A stretch of DNA of 30,413 nucleotides from Sulfurimonas sp. (GTDB taxonomy: Bacteria > Campylobacterota > Campylobacteria > Campylobacterales > Sulfurimonadaceae), in contig NZ_JALNZY010000020.1 in assembly GCF_023229105.1 (NCBI RefSeq), forward strand, positions 1 to 30,413, written 5' to 3'. Below the pieces are notes generated by a model. It worked only from the letters and a program-made list of their open reading frames with translations. It did not search any database and had not been told where the DNA came from. This document shows, one piece after another, positions 1 to 7,976 of the stretch; the first letter of the stretch is position 1; the number at the start of each line of letters is the position of its first letter. The translations under genes and the position numbers were made by a program.

Positions 1-53
1 CCGCTACTTTAGAAGAACCATCCAAAAGCTCTAAACTCTAACCTATTTAATGC

Positions 54-59
54 TATAAT
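54..59 (+). promoter_or_regulatory. Extended -10 promoter of the long hpf gene
   Basis: TATAAT at 54-59 is preceded by TGC, giving the extended -10 motif TGnTATAAT. Transcription would begin near 66, leaving a leader of about 24 bases that carries the Shine-Dalgarno AAAGGA just before the ATG at 90. No convincing -35 hexamer is visible, as is usual for Campylobacterota housekeeping promoters. Confidence 0.6.
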
Positions 60-89
60 CCTTTACATTTACAAACTAAAGGATTTACT

Positions 90-632
90 ATGAATATTAC
101 ATTAACAGGAAGACATGTAGAACTTACTGAGCCGATTAAAGCACACATGAATGCCTCTATCGAAACACTTGGCAAATACAATATGGATATTATCTCCGTA
201 AATATAGTTGCAACAACTCAAACAAAAAAAAGTAAAGATCATTCTGTTGTTGAGTATGTCATCAACCTAGCTCACAAAAACTCTATCATAATCAAACAGA
301 GTGATGAAGACCTTTACGCTGCTATCGACTTGGCGACAGCAAGAGCGCAAAAAGCACTCCGCCGCATACATGACAGAGACAACCATCACTACAAAGATGG
401 CATTAATGAAACCAAAAATGAAGTGATTTCAAGCGTAAGCCTCAATGAAGCTAGCGAGGCTATGGAAGATGAGATAGTACCGGTTGGACTTGCTCTTTAC
501 AAACCGCGTGAAATTGAAGATGTATTAAATGACATAAAAGAGAATAAAAAGCTATTTGAGATTTTCATAGACAACGACGGTAAAACCCGAGTTCTTTACA
601 AAAGAAATGATGGAAGATTTGGACTTTACTAG
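90..632 (+). CDS. hpf: Ribosome hibernation promoting factor, long form (HPF/RaiA family)
   Basis: 180 residues. The N-terminal 105 residues fit the S30AE/HPF fold that binds the 30S decoding centre, with the typical stretch around SDEDLYAAIDLA and a basic end ALRRIHDRD. Residues ~128-180 match the short C-terminal domain of long HPFs (VGLALYKPREIEDVL ... DGRFGLY), which in the family drives 70S dimerisation into 100S particles. It should inactivate and protect ribosomes in stationary phase or starvation. The ATG has AAAGGA eight bases upstream and its own promoter. It is monocistronic and convergent with recG. A second, short paralogue lies at 15232-15561, with a similar Shine-Dalgarno context. 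Identification is firm; the division of labour between the two is unknown. Confidence 0.93.
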   Translation: MNITLTGRHVELTEPIKAHMNASIETLGKYNMDIISVNIVATTQTKKSKDHSVVEYVINLAHKNSIIIKQSDEDLYAAIDLATARAQKALRRIHDRDNHHYKDGINETKNEVISSVSLNEASEAMEDEIVPVGLALYKPREIEDVLNDIKENKKLFEIFIDNDGKTRVLYKRNDGRFGLY

Positions 633-650
633 CTACTACTGCAAGAGGGG

Positions 651-2468
651 TTAAACCCTTTTGCTCAAATCTGCTTTCACATCCTTTACTATCTCCTCAT
701 CTTCTGCCAAATCAACCCACTTAAACTGACTTCCACTCTGATTATGCCCTTTTAGCAAATCCCCGCTTTTTCTAAACTTTAAATCCAAATTTGCAATATC
801 AAAGCCGCTTGTCGTTTGTACAAATTTATCAAGCCTCTCTGATGCACTCTGGTTTGTATATAAAAAACAGTACCCTTTTAACCCTGTACGGCTTACACGA
901 CCACGAAGCTGATGCAGAGTTGAGAGTCCTAATCTCTCAGCTCCGACAATAACCACAGTGCTAAGACGAGGTAGAGATATGCCGACCTCTATAACAGTTG
1001 TGGCGATGAGGATATCGCCGCTTTTGTTAAAATCAAGCAAAACCTCCTCTTTTTCCTTATCTTTTCCATGTGTTACATAGACATTTTTAAATCTCTTCTG
1101 CCAAAATCCCCTTGCTTCATCAATGCTTTGATACTCCAAAAAATCACTCTGCTCTACAAGCGGATAGACCAAAAGAACTTGATTTTTTTTAGCTATCTCC
1201 CTCTCTATATGAAGTAGTAAATCTTTAAAATCCTGTTTATGTATCACTCTACTGATTATATCTTTTTTAAAAGGTGTTGTTGTAATGAGCGAAACATCAA
1301 TATGCGCCGTCTCTATCATCGCCTGTGTTCTAGGGATGGGAGTTGCAGAAAACTGTAAAAAATGAGGCTTTGCTTCTTCTTGATTTATGATATCTGCACT
1401 ACTTACAAGTTTTTCTAGCATATTTCTCTGAGCCGTTCCGAAACGATGCTGTTCATCTACCATAACAAGGGCGGCTTTTGGGAGCTCTCTATAGAGCAGC
1501 GCATGTGTGCCTATGATAAAATCATACTCCTCAAGATTTATATCTTTTGTTTTATTTGTCACAAGAGCAATTTTAACATTGGGAAGAAACCTTTTTGCCT
1601 CCTCATAGAGTTGGTTTACTAGTATCGTTGTCGGTGCCATAAGAACAGAGCGGTTTGGTAGCATCATAAGAGCAGATGCTAAGATAACCATAGTCTTTCC
1701 GCTTCCGACATCTCCGACTATCATTCGACGAGCCGAAACTTCTTTGGTTAAATCAGCCTTTATCTCCTCTATCGCTTTTACCTGCTCCTGAGTCAAGGTA
1801 AAAGGCAAAGTTTGCACCCACTCCTTATAATCGCCACATGCAGAAGTTAGCGCCTTAAAATATCTTCTTTTATTAAAGAGCTGTTTCATATAGACAAAAA
1901 GTTCCGTATATTTAAGAGCATCTATGGTTTTTGGCTCCAAACTTTTTAAATTTGGTGCTGTTTGCGTAGGAAAATGAACCTTTAAAAGCTCCTCTGCAAT
2001 CTCCTCTCTTATTCCCTCTGACATTAAATTTTCTTTACTCAGAGTGCTTTGCATAAGCCTAAGCATAACATCGCTTCTAAGTGCGGACTTGTATCTAGGA
2101 GTAATGGCACCGACATTCGTCACTTTTTTTGGCATATTCATACTGCATAAGCCGCTTTTACACTCAATCATTCCATAGTAAAAATCTCTCTCGCCAACCT
2201 TAAACTGATGAAGCATATAAGGTTTTGGACGAAATATAACACCACTAACAACATGACCGAAATTATGGGCATAAAAGGTAATTTGAATTGAATTGGCAGC
2301 TCTATAAACAGACTCTACAGTCGCATCTATGAGCTGCATGGAGTGGGTTTGAAGTTTATCCTGCACTCTTAAATCTTCATAACCTGAGGGAACAATAAGG
2401 GCAAGCTCGGCAAAGCTGGTTATAGCTAGTTTTTTAAATTTTTCTTTTTGCTCTTTTGTTATGTTCAT
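651..2468 (-). CDS. recG: ATP-dependent DNA helicase RecG
   Basis: About 605 residues. An N-terminal OB/wedge-like region (~1-200) is followed by a superfamily 2 helicase core with Walker A GDVGSGKT (~253-260), motif II DEQH (~339-342), and in the C-terminal lobe a motif VI-like QLRGRVSRTG. RecG remodels stalled replication forks and Holliday junctions. The protein is shorter than E. coli RecG (about 690), as is common in Campylobacterota. Two ATGs are adjacent (2471 and 2468). The Shine-Dalgarno AAGGA sits 3 bases from the first and 6 from the second, so I favour 2468. It is convergent with hpf, with 18 bases between stop codons. The M16 gene lies upstream on the same strand with a ~210-base gap, so recG probably has its own promoter. 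Confidence 0.93.
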   Translation of the reverse strand: MNITKEQKEKFKKLAITSFAELALIVPSGYEDLRVQDKLQTHSMQLIDATVESVYRAANSIQITFYAHNFGHVVSGVIFRPKPYMLHQFKVGERDFYYGMIECKSGLCSMNMPKKVTNVGAITPRYKSALRSDVMLRLMQSTLSKENLMSEGIREEIAEELLKVHFPTQTAPNLKSLEPKTIDALKYTELFVYMKQLFNKRRYFKALTSACGDYKEWVQTLPFTLTQEQVKAIEEIKADLTKEVSARRMIVGDVGSGKTMVILASALMMLPNRSVLMAPTTILVNQLYEEAKRFLPNVKIALVTNKTKDINLEEYDFIIGTHALLYRELPKAALVMVDEQHRFGTAQRNMLEKLVSSADIINQEEAKPHFLQFSATPIPRTQAMIETAHIDVSLITTTPFKKDIISRVIHKQDFKDLLLHIEREIAKKNQVLLVYPLVEQSDFLEYQSIDEARGFWQKRFKNVYVTHGKDKEKEEVLLDFNKSGDILIATTVIEVGISLPRLSTVVIVGAERLGLSTLHQLRGRVSRTGLKGYCFLYTNQSASERLDKFVQTTSGFDIANLDLKFRKSGDLLKGHNQSGSQFKWVDLAEDEEIVKDVKADLSKRV

Positions 2469-2680
2469 CATAAGTCCTTAGTGTTCAATACTGATGTTAC
2501 GCCATAAAGCTACGAAAAATAAGTTTTTCGAGATTTACAAAGTTTAATATGCCCTTTTTTGCCAAAAGTGCGTAAGGTCAGTTTAATACTATCTCTTTTT
2601 ATGAACTGTATATAAAAATATTGCAAAGTGTCATATTTTTTGGCTGATTTTTCTAAAGAAACTAGCGTTTTCTAAAGAAA
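2469..2680. other. Intergenic region upstream of recG
   Basis: About 210 bases between the M16 stop and the recG start. It holds a tandem duplication at the M16 end (listed separately) and a short inverted repeat at 2513-2530, CGAAAAA/TTTTTCG with a 4-base loop, about 45 bases before the recG start. I see no convincing ORF or RNA gene. The recG promoter should lie here, but I cannot point to a clear -10. Confidence 0.5.
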
Positions 2681-2688
2681 CTAGCGTT
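2651..2688. repeat. Perfect 19-bp tandem duplication across the M16 gene's stop codon
   Basis: TTCTAAAGAAACTAGCGTT occurs twice head to tail, at 2651-2669 and 2670-2688, with no mismatch. The right copy contains the end of the M16 coding sequence and its TAG. The left copy repeats the same bases after the stop. It looks like a recent slippage or microduplication. The unit contains a short inverted repeat (TTTCT/AGAAA). Confidence 0.9.
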
Positions 2689-3967
2689 TTGTGACAATAG
2701 CAAAACTTGTGTCTAAAATCTCTTTGTGCTCTTTTATAAACTCATTTAAATCATTTAGTTTTAGTTTTTCGATTTTTTCCAACTCTTTAAAAGAGTGTCC
2801 AATCTCCTGCTCGTTATAAAACTCCATAAAAGTTCTGTGAAGTCTCTGGCTCATAGTCTCAACTCTTAAAGGCTCACTTCCAAGTAAAAACTTCTTTGTC
2901 TGCTCAAGTTCCTCTTTTGTAACACCATTTTTTACAAAATCCTCTATAACATACTTTACGGTCTCTTTAGCATCTTTGAGCGACTCGAGTTTTGTCTGCA
3001 GATATCCGCTCATGTAGCTGCTTGATTTTGTAACATCCAACCTTGCATAAGCTGAATAGGCAAGCCCTTTTTTGACTCTTATCTCCTCCATAAGTCTTGA
3101 GCCAAATCCTCCTGCGCCCAAGATAAAAGTAGCAACTCTTGCCTTGTAATAATCCTCGGAATTTACGCTTATGTTATATGGCGAGCCAAAGTACACATAA
3201 GCCTGTTGTGTCTCTTTTAGAACTACTTTTTCTTTTGCATCTTTAGCAGCTTCATACTTTATAGGCTCTGTTGACTTACCCTTTGGAAGCAACTCTATAA
3301 GTTTAGCAATCTTCTCTTTGCTCGTTTTCAAATCCACATCGCCGCCTATTGCAACAATAAGCTTTGAGCTAACAATATTTTTAGATAGAAACTCTTTTAC
3401 ATCCTTTAGCTCAATCTTATTTACACTCTCAATCGTTCCCGCAGACGGCTTTGCAAGCACACTCCCGGCAAAAAGGAGTGTTTTAAGCTCGTTTGATGCT
3501 ATATAGTCAAAATCGTTCTCTTTTCTCGCAAGAGAGCCTAAAGTGGTAGTTTTTACTTTGTCTATTGCTTCTTGAGTAAGATTTGGGTCGCTAAGAAGCA
3601 TCTCTAAATATTTAAGTCCCTCGTCAAACTCCTCCTTTAAGCAGCCAAGTTCTATGACAAAAGTCTCTTTGCCCGTTGATGCTGATATATGGATAGCCCT
3701 ACCCTCAAGCGCCTCGGCAAACTTACTTGAGCCTAGCTTTTTCGTACCTTCGTTCATTATTTTTGAACTAAATTTCGCTAAACCGGCTTTTGTGTCATCT
3801 GCCACACTTCCGCTATTTTTAAAAATAAACTGCATGGTTACCAGAGGCAATCTCCTATCCTCTTGAAAAATCACAGGTATTTTTAAACTTTTTATCTCTA
3901 TATTATCTATTGTTGCTGCCATTATTATATTTCCTAAAATCAGTAGTGTTATAGCTATCTTTTTCAT
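2681..3967 (-). CDS. Periplasmic M16-family peptidase homologue lacking the zinc motif
   Basis: 428 residues with a Sec signal (MKKIAITLLILGNIIMA). The rest fits one M16B protease half: an N-terminal domain with an 'LPLV..QFIFKNSGS...KAGLAKF' stretch and a C-terminal domain with EEIRVKKGLAYS. Active M16 subunits have HxxEH after the GLA element. Here the matching segment reads AKFSSKI (~64-70), with no histidine and no glutamate in place, so zinc binding and proteolysis are not expected. The R297/Y304 pair, typical of the non-catalytic substrate-binding partner of two-subunit M16B proteases, is present. The gene begins directly after the mqnC TAG with no spacer, so the two are surely co-transcribed. 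The mqnC-M16 pairing is also known from Helicobacter (the ymxG-like gene). No catalytic partner is in this window. Confidence 0.82.
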   Translation of the reverse strand: MKKIAITLLILGNIIMAATIDNIEIKSLKIPVIFQEDRRLPLVTMQFIFKNSGSVADDTKAGLAKFSSKIMNEGTKKLGSSKFAEALEGRAIHISASTGKETFVIELGCLKEEFDEGLKYLEMLLSDPNLTQEAIDKVKTTTLGSLARKENDFDYIASNELKTLLFAGSVLAKPSAGTIESVNKIELKDVKEFLSKNIVSSKLIVAIGGDVDLKTSKEKIAKLIELLPKGKSTEPIKYEAAKDAKEKVVLKETQQAYVYFGSPYNISVNSEDYYKARVATFILGAGGFGSRLMEEIRVKKGLAYSAYARLDVTKSSSYMSGYLQTKLESLKDAKETVKYVIEDFVKNGVTKEELEQTKKFLLGSEPLRVETMSQRLHRTFMEFYNEQEIGHSFKELEKIEKLKLNDLNEFIKEHKEILDTSFAIVTKR

Positions 3968-5017
3968 CTATGCAAATTTCTCTAAAATCTCATACGCCGT
4001 ATTTCGCACAGCTGGTATCTCGCCCACATCTCGTATGAGATGCACCATTTCACTCTTTGCCATCGTGTAAGCCGCTCCAGCGCTACTTACGACATTCTCT
4101 TCCATCATAGTCGAGCCTAAATCGTTTGCTCCAAACATCAGAGCCATCTGCCCGATATAAGGACCCTGTGTAACCCATGAACTTTGGATGTTTGGCACAT
4201 TATCAAGGTAGAGTCTAGCAACGGCAAGAAGCCGTAAGTAGCGGTTTGAAGATGGTTTATCCATATCTGGGATTAACCTTAAGAGCTCAGTATTTTGTCC
4301 TTGAAAACTCCACATGATAAAAGCACGAAATCCACCAGTCTCATCTTGAAGTCTTCTTATCATATCAAAATGTTCTATGATATCTTCATCGCTCTCAATA
4401 GTACCATACATCATAGTAGCCGTTGACATTATGCCGAGTTTATGGGCTTTTCTATGAACATCCACCCAAACTTCACTATCGATTTTTTTTGGAGCGATGA
4501 TATCTCTTACTTTATCACTCAGTATCTCAGCCCCAGCTCCCGGGATAGAAGCCAAACCTTTAGCATGTAGTCTCTCTAAAACCTCTTCAACACTGATGCG
4601 TGAGACTTTAGCGATAAAGTCTATCTCTATGGAAGAGAATCCGTGAATTGTAATCGTAGGATATTTTGTGTGAATATGCTCCACCAAATCCTCATACCAC
4701 TCAATCTTTAATTTTGGATGCACTCCGCCTTGAAAAAGTATCTGTGTTCCGCCGATTTCAAGAAGTTCGTCTATCTTTGCATCTATCTCATCAAATGTAA
4801 GCACATAAGCATCAGCATCTTTTTCATGTCTGTAAAATGCGCAAAACTTGCAATCCACCCAGCAAATATTTGTATAGTTAATATTTCTATCTACCACAAA
4901 AGTGGTAATATTATCAGGATGAAGCTCTTTTTTACGAGCTGTTGCCATGCGACCTAGCTCTTTCAAATCTGCATTTTTTATAAGCGCTAAGGCTTCTTGT
5001 TTAGTTAATCTTTTCAT
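3968..5017 (-). CDS. mqnC: Cyclic dehypoxanthinyl futalosine synthase (radical SAM)
   Basis: About 349 residues. Radical SAM protein with the [4Fe-4S] motif CWVDCKFC (CxxxCxxC, ~52-59) and MqnC-type features: NYTNIC before the cluster, ETGGFRAFIMWSFQ in the middle, and GANDLGSTMMEENVV near the C-terminus. It closes the ring of dehypoxanthinyl futalosine in the futalosine route to menaquinone, the quinone used by Campylobacterota. MqnE is the nearest alternative, but the spacing and the GANDLG/SSAG block favour MqnC. I choose ATG at 5017; an in-frame TTG at 5023 is possible. An ATG at 5027 is out of frame. No strong Shine-Dalgarno is seen. First gene of a two-gene unit with the M16 homologue. 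Confidence 0.9.
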   Translation of the reverse strand: MKRLTKQEALALIKNADLKELGRMATARKKELHPDNITTFVVDRNINYTNICWVDCKFCAFYRHEKDADAYVLTFDEIDAKIDELLEIGGTQILFQGGVHPKLKIEWYEDLVEHIHTKYPTITIHGFSSIEIDFIAKVSRISVEEVLERLHAKGLASIPGAGAEILSDKVRDIIAPKKIDSEVWVDVHRKAHKLGIMSTATMMYGTIESDEDIIEHFDMIRRLQDETGGFRAFIMWSFQGQNTELLRLIPDMDKPSSNRYLRLLAVARLYLDNVPNIQSSWVTQGPYIGQMALMFGANDLGSTMMEENVVSSAGAAYTMAKSEMVHLIRDVGEIPAVRNTAYEILEKFA

Positions 5018-5149
5018 TGCCAACCATTTTACTTTTTAGTGATTGGATTTTACTCTTTTTTTCACAATAAACAAACAAACAACTTGTAATTAATATTGCC
5101 GCTCTTGCCTAAATCAAACTCAATTTATGCTATGCTTAAGCAAAAATAA

Positions 5150-5155
5150 TATTAT
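5150..5155 (+). promoter_or_regulatory. Putative -10 box upstream of the short uORF and pldA
   Basis: TATTAT at 5150-5155 would start transcription near 5162, giving a 7-base leader before the ATG of the 25-codon ORF at 5169 and about 62 bases before the first pldA ATG. No good -35 box. A second candidate, TGCTATGCT, lies near 5128-5136. Confidence 0.3.
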
Positions 5156-5168
5156 GCAGTAGGCTATC

Positions 5169-5246
5169 ATGTACTTACACAAACAAATAAAAGATGAAAT
5201 TATAAAAGAAGCATTCCGCTCTTTATGCTTGGTTTTAAAACAGTGA
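5169..5246 (+). CDS. 25-residue upstream ORF overlapping pldA (possible leader peptide)
   Basis: An ATG at 5169, preceded by AGG five bases upstream, opens a 25-codon frame (MYLHKQIKDEIIKEAFRSLC...) ending in TGA at 5244-5246. It overlaps the 5' end of pldA in another frame. Its stop shares GTGA with an in-frame GTG of pldA at 5243, the usual geometry of translational coupling. The first pldA ATG at 5225 has no Shine-Dalgarno, which makes coupling plausible. I recognise no protein family. It could also be a chance ORF or the relic of an older start. Confidence 0.35.
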   Translation: MYLHKQIKDEIIKEAFRSLCLVLKQ

Positions 5247-6208
5247 AGAGTGTATTACTTTTATTAAATAGGGTACTCTTTATTACCCTGCTTCTTACAA
5301 TAAGCTCTTATCTCATGGCTGCTGAAGAGAAGACAGCCGTAATATGCAATGAAGAAGAGACAGCTGTAATATCCAGTGAAGATGAAGCAAAAAAACTTTT
5401 TCTTTTTCAACATCTAAATATGCCGGAAGATTCAGATGCAAAAGATGCAATGGTAGCAAAAATTTTTAGTAATTTTGGTTTACTTCCATATGAAAAAAAC
5501 TTCTTAATTCCTTTTGCATATACAACAGCAAATTATGAGCAAAGAGACCTTGTTGCACACCCAGGCTATGAACAATTTAATAAAAACATTGAAGCAGAGT
5601 TTCAAATAAGTTTAAAAAAAGATATAAGCTACAATCTATTTGGTTTAAATGAAATAATAACTTTGGGATACACGCAAGAGGTGTGGTGGCAGTTTTATTC
5701 AGTCTCTGCTCCGTTTCGTGAAACAAATTACAGACCTGAAATATTTCTTACTCTACCTATCCAAGATAAAAAATTATCTGAATTTGGATTTAGAGCTATT
5801 AAAGTCGGTTTTTGGCATGAGTCAAACGGAATGGGAGCCCCGCTCTCTAGGGAGTGGAACCAAATCTATTTTGACACTATTTTTTACAGAGGGGATCTTA
5901 TGACAACTCTTAGGTTATGGATATCAGATGCAGGAGATGATAATAAAAACATAACCTCTTATCTCGGATATGGGCACTTAAAGCTAAACTATTTTCTTAA
6001 AAAACATCAGTTTGACTTAACCTGGCGCAATAATCTTCGCTTTAACGGCTCAAATCGAGGCTCCCTTGAAATGGAGTGGTCACACCCCATAGGACATTCA
6101 AAAAATACCTTTTGGTATATTAAACTATTTAACGGATATGGAGCAAGTTTAGTGGATTATAATAATCATCAAAACAGAGTAGGATTTGGTTTTTCATTTT
6201 CAAGATAG
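5225..6208 (+). CDS. pldA: Outer membrane phospholipase A (OMPLA)
   Basis: 327 residues from the first ATG, or 321 from the GTG at 5243, which gives a more typical signal sequence ending LMAA (cut near residue 33). It has the OMPLA core: YTQEVWWQFY (150-159), the active-site segment FWHESNGMG with His198 and Ser200, and REWNQIYF supplying the third catalytic residue Asn212. RGSLEMEWSHP and a C-terminal barrel strand ending FGFSFSR follow. It hydrolyses phospholipids that reach the outer leaflet of the outer membrane, as a calcium-dependent dimer in known members. The catalytic triad is intact, so activity is expected. A 9-residue stretch is tandemly repeated just after the signal peptide. Convergent with nusB, with a shared hairpin terminator. 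Confidence 0.93.
   Translation: MLGFKTVKSVLLLLNRVLFITLLLTISSYLMAAEEKTAVICNEEETAVISSEDEAKKLFLFQHLNMPEDSDAKDAMVAKIFSNFGLLPYEKNFLIPFAYTTANYEQRDLVAHPGYEQFNKNIEAEFQISLKKDISYNLFGLNEIITLGYTQEVWWQFYSVSAPFRETNYRPEIFLTLPIQDKKLSEFGFRAIKVGFWHESNGMGAPLSREWNQIYFDTIFYRGDLMTTLRLWISDAGDDNKNITSYLGYGHLKLNYFLKKHQFDLTWRNNLRFNGSNRGSLEMEWSHPIGHSKNTFWYIKLFNGYGASLVDYNNHQNRVGFGFSFSR
5324..5377 (+). repeat. 27-bp imperfect tandem repeat inside pldA
   Basis: Two in-frame 27-base units (5324-5350 and 5351-5377) encode EEKTAVICN and EEETAVISS. They lie directly after the signal peptide, outside the barrel. The arrangement suggests a microduplication that later diverged. The unit number could vary between strains. Confidence 0.75.
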
Positions 6209-6212
6209 AAGT

Positions 6213-6242
6213 GTAAAAACAGCGCTTTTTTGCTGTTTTTAC
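6213..6242. terminator. Bidirectional terminator between pldA and nusB
   Basis: GTAAAAACAGC (6213-6223) pairs perfectly with GCTGTTTTTAC (6232-6242) around an 8-base loop. The flanking T-rich and A-rich arms provide a U tract in both directions. It lies between two convergent stop codons. Confidence 0.8.
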
Positions 6243-6253
6243 TATCTTAAGCT

Positions 6254-6652
6254 TTACTTATCTTTTGCAATTGCGTCTAACACACCGTTTATAAATTTTG
6301 GAGACTGCTCTGTACCAAACGCTTTTGTTATCTCAACCGCCTCGTTTATTACAACCGCAGAGTCAAGTTCACCAAAAAGTATCTCATAAGTTGCAAGTCT
6401 TAAAGTAGCTCTCTCGATAGCTCCGAGTCTCTCAAAATCCCAATCTTTAAGATGCTTGACTATCGCCGCATCAACAGGCGTTATATTTTTCATAACACCC
6501 TCATAAAGAGTAAGTGCAAAATCTCTTTGCTTATTTCTAATCTTCTTCTCTTCTAAAATCTCATCCGTATGCTCTGCAATATTTCCATTACCGAGATCAA
6601 ATGCGTACAACAAACTTACAACCGCCATTCTGGCTTGATGTCTAGTAGCCAT
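6254..6652 (-). CDS. nusB: Transcription antitermination protein NusB
   Basis: 132 residues, normal length for NusB. It opens with the typical MATRHQARMAVVSLLYAFD and ends with the helical segment INEAVEITKAFGTEQSPKFINGVLDAI. NusB binds BoxA RNA with S10 (NusE) and takes part in rRNA antitermination. It is the last gene of kdsA-ribH-nusB. Its ATG follows the ribH stop by two bases, so translation is probably coupled. The same three-gene order is found in Helicobacter and Campylobacter. Confidence 0.95.
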   Translation of the reverse strand: MATRHQARMAVVSLLYAFDLGNGNIAEHTDEILEEKKIRNKQRDFALTLYEGVMKNITPVDAAIVKHLKDWDFERLGAIERATLRLATYEILFGELDSAVVINEAVEITKAFGTEQSPKFINGVLDAIAKDK

Positions 6653-6654
6653 AA

Positions 6655-7119
6655 TTAAAGGTTCTTATAAAGGTCTAGCATCTCGATAACGGTAGTCATC
6701 GCTTCAAAGCCTTTGTTTCCTGCTTTTGTACCAGCTCTCTCGATAGCCTGCTCGATTGTGTCGGTCGTTAAAAGCCCGAATGAAACAGGTTTTTGATACT
6801 TAAGACTCATTGTCGAGATCCCCTTTGTTGCCTCAGCTGAGACATAATCAAAATGAGGAGTTGCCCCACGGATAACCGCACCTAAAGCACAAACTGCATC
6901 ATACTTGCCGCTGGCTAGTAGCTGATCTATTATCATAGGAAGCTCAAATGCGCCCGGAACCAAAACATGCGTTAAATCAGCATCATCTCCGCCGTGACGC
7001 GCAAATGCATCCTTCGCACCCTCTACAAGTCTATCAACTATAAAGTGATTCCATCTTGTGCTTACTATCGCTATTTTTTTACCATTTACAACTTTTAGTT
7101 GTCCTTCAATTAATCTCAT
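6655..7119 (-). CDS. ribH: 6,7-dimethyl-8-ribityllumazine synthase
   Basis: 154 residues. Lumazine synthase motifs: STRWNHFIVDRLVEGA, the substrate loop VPGAFELP, and the catalytic-histidine segment VIRGATPHFDYV. It condenses 5-amino-6-ribitylaminouracil with 3,4-dihydroxy-2-butanone 4-phosphate in riboflavin synthesis and normally assembles into icosahedral or pentameric shells. The Shine-Dalgarno GGAGATATA lies within the last codons of kdsA, and the two genes are one base apart. The riboflavin gene ribA is separate, at 18826. Confidence 0.96.
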   Translation of the reverse strand: MRLIEGQLKVVNGKKIAIVSTRWNHFIVDRLVEGAKDAFARHGGDDADLTHVLVPGAFELPMIIDQLLASGKYDAVCALGAVIRGATPHFDYVSAEATKGISTMSLKYQKPVSFGLLTTDTIEQAIERAGTKAGNKGFEAMTTVIEMLDLYKNL

Positions 7120-7120
7120 T

Positions 7121-7912
7121 TTATATCTCCCGTATCTTTTTAATTTTATTTATTAGTGTTTCTAACTCATCTAATTTTATCATATTTGGTCCATCACTAA
7201 GTGCCACGCTCGGGTCAAAGTGAGTTTCGAAAAAGAAACCGTCCACTCCAACAGCCGCCGCCGCACTTGAGAGGTATGGAACCATAGTTCTGTCTCCACC
7301 TGTTTTTCCGCCAAGCGCGCCCGGGGCTTGAACTGAGTGCGTTGCATCAAAAATAGTAGGTGCAAACTCTCTCATTATTACAAGAGAGCGCATATCCACA
7401 ACGATATTTCCATATCCAAATGATGAACCTCTTTCGCACAAATATACTCCATGTTTTTTTGAGTTTTCATAGCTTACCTCATCACAGCCTCTTGTTTTAA
7501 GCACTTTTGCCACGGAGTATTTCATATCAGGCGGATTTATAAACTGCCCTTTTTTGATATTTATCTCTTTTGTAGTTTTAGCACAAGCCACAAGCAAGTC
7601 TGTTTGACGACATAAAAATGCAGGGATTTGGAGCATATCGACAACTTCGGCAACGGCAGGAACCTGATGCGACTCATGCACATCCGTTACAACTTTGTAC
7701 CCAAAATCATCTTTTACTTTTTGCAAAATTCTAAGTCCCTCATCTATCCCCAAACCGCGAAAACTATCCAAAGATGTACGGTTTGCTTTATCAAAAGATG
7801 ACTTAAAATAGAAGTCTATCGTTGAATCATTTTGATATGTCTCCAAAGCCTTAGCGATTTTAAAGATGTTCTCTTCGCTCTCAATAACGCAAGGTCCAGC
7901 GAGTAATTTCAT
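7121..7912 (-). CDS. kdsA: 3-deoxy-8-phosphooctulonate (Kdo-8-P) synthase
   Basis: 263 residues. The motif LAGPCVIESEENI near the N-terminus and TDVHESHQV, FLCRQTDLL, GYGNIVVDMRSL and DATHSVQ blocks identify KdsA. It joins phosphoenolpyruvate and arabinose 5-phosphate to make Kdo-8-P for lipopolysaccharide. Cys8 in GPCVIES occupies the position that is Asn in metal-independent enzymes such as E. coli's, so this should be a metal-dependent KdsA, as in Aquifex and Helicobacter. AAAGG lies seven bases before the ATG. First gene of the kdsA-ribH-nusB operon. Confidence 0.95.
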   Translation of the reverse strand: MKLLAGPCVIESEENIFKIAKALETYQNDSTIDFYFKSSFDKANRTSLDSFRGLGIDEGLRILQKVKDDFGYKVVTDVHESHQVPAVAEVVDMLQIPAFLCRQTDLLVACAKTTKEINIKKGQFINPPDMKYSVAKVLKTRGCDEVSYENSKKHGVYLCERGSSFGYGNIVVDMRSLVIMREFAPTIFDATHSVQAPGALGGKTGGDRTMVPYLSSAAAAVGVDGFFFETHFDPSVALSDGPNMIKLDELETLINKIKKIREI

Positions 7913-7940
7913 ATATTTACCTTTTAGAAAATAGAGAGTG

Positions 7941-7946
7941 ATTATA
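7941..7946 (-). promoter_or_regulatory. Extended -10 promoter of kdsA-ribH-nusB
   Basis: On the minus strand TGCTATAAT (hexamer at 7941-7946) precedes the kdsA ATG by 28 bases, giving a leader of about 22 bases with the Shine-Dalgarno AAAGG. No clear -35 box. Confidence 0.6.
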
Positions 7947-7976
7947 GCATAATGAGTTTAAGGGTGCATATAAAAA

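Noticed and set aside
1..41. Possible 3' end of a gene running in from the left (frame 3 ends in TAA at 39-41, frame 2 at 32-34)
   Set aside because: Two frames fit equally and only about 12 codons are visible, so no product or frame can be supported.
2513..2530. Inverted repeat CGAAAAA/TTTTTCG as a terminator or riboswitch before recG
   Set aside because: A short AT-rich stem with no T tract in place and no wider structure; too weak to call.
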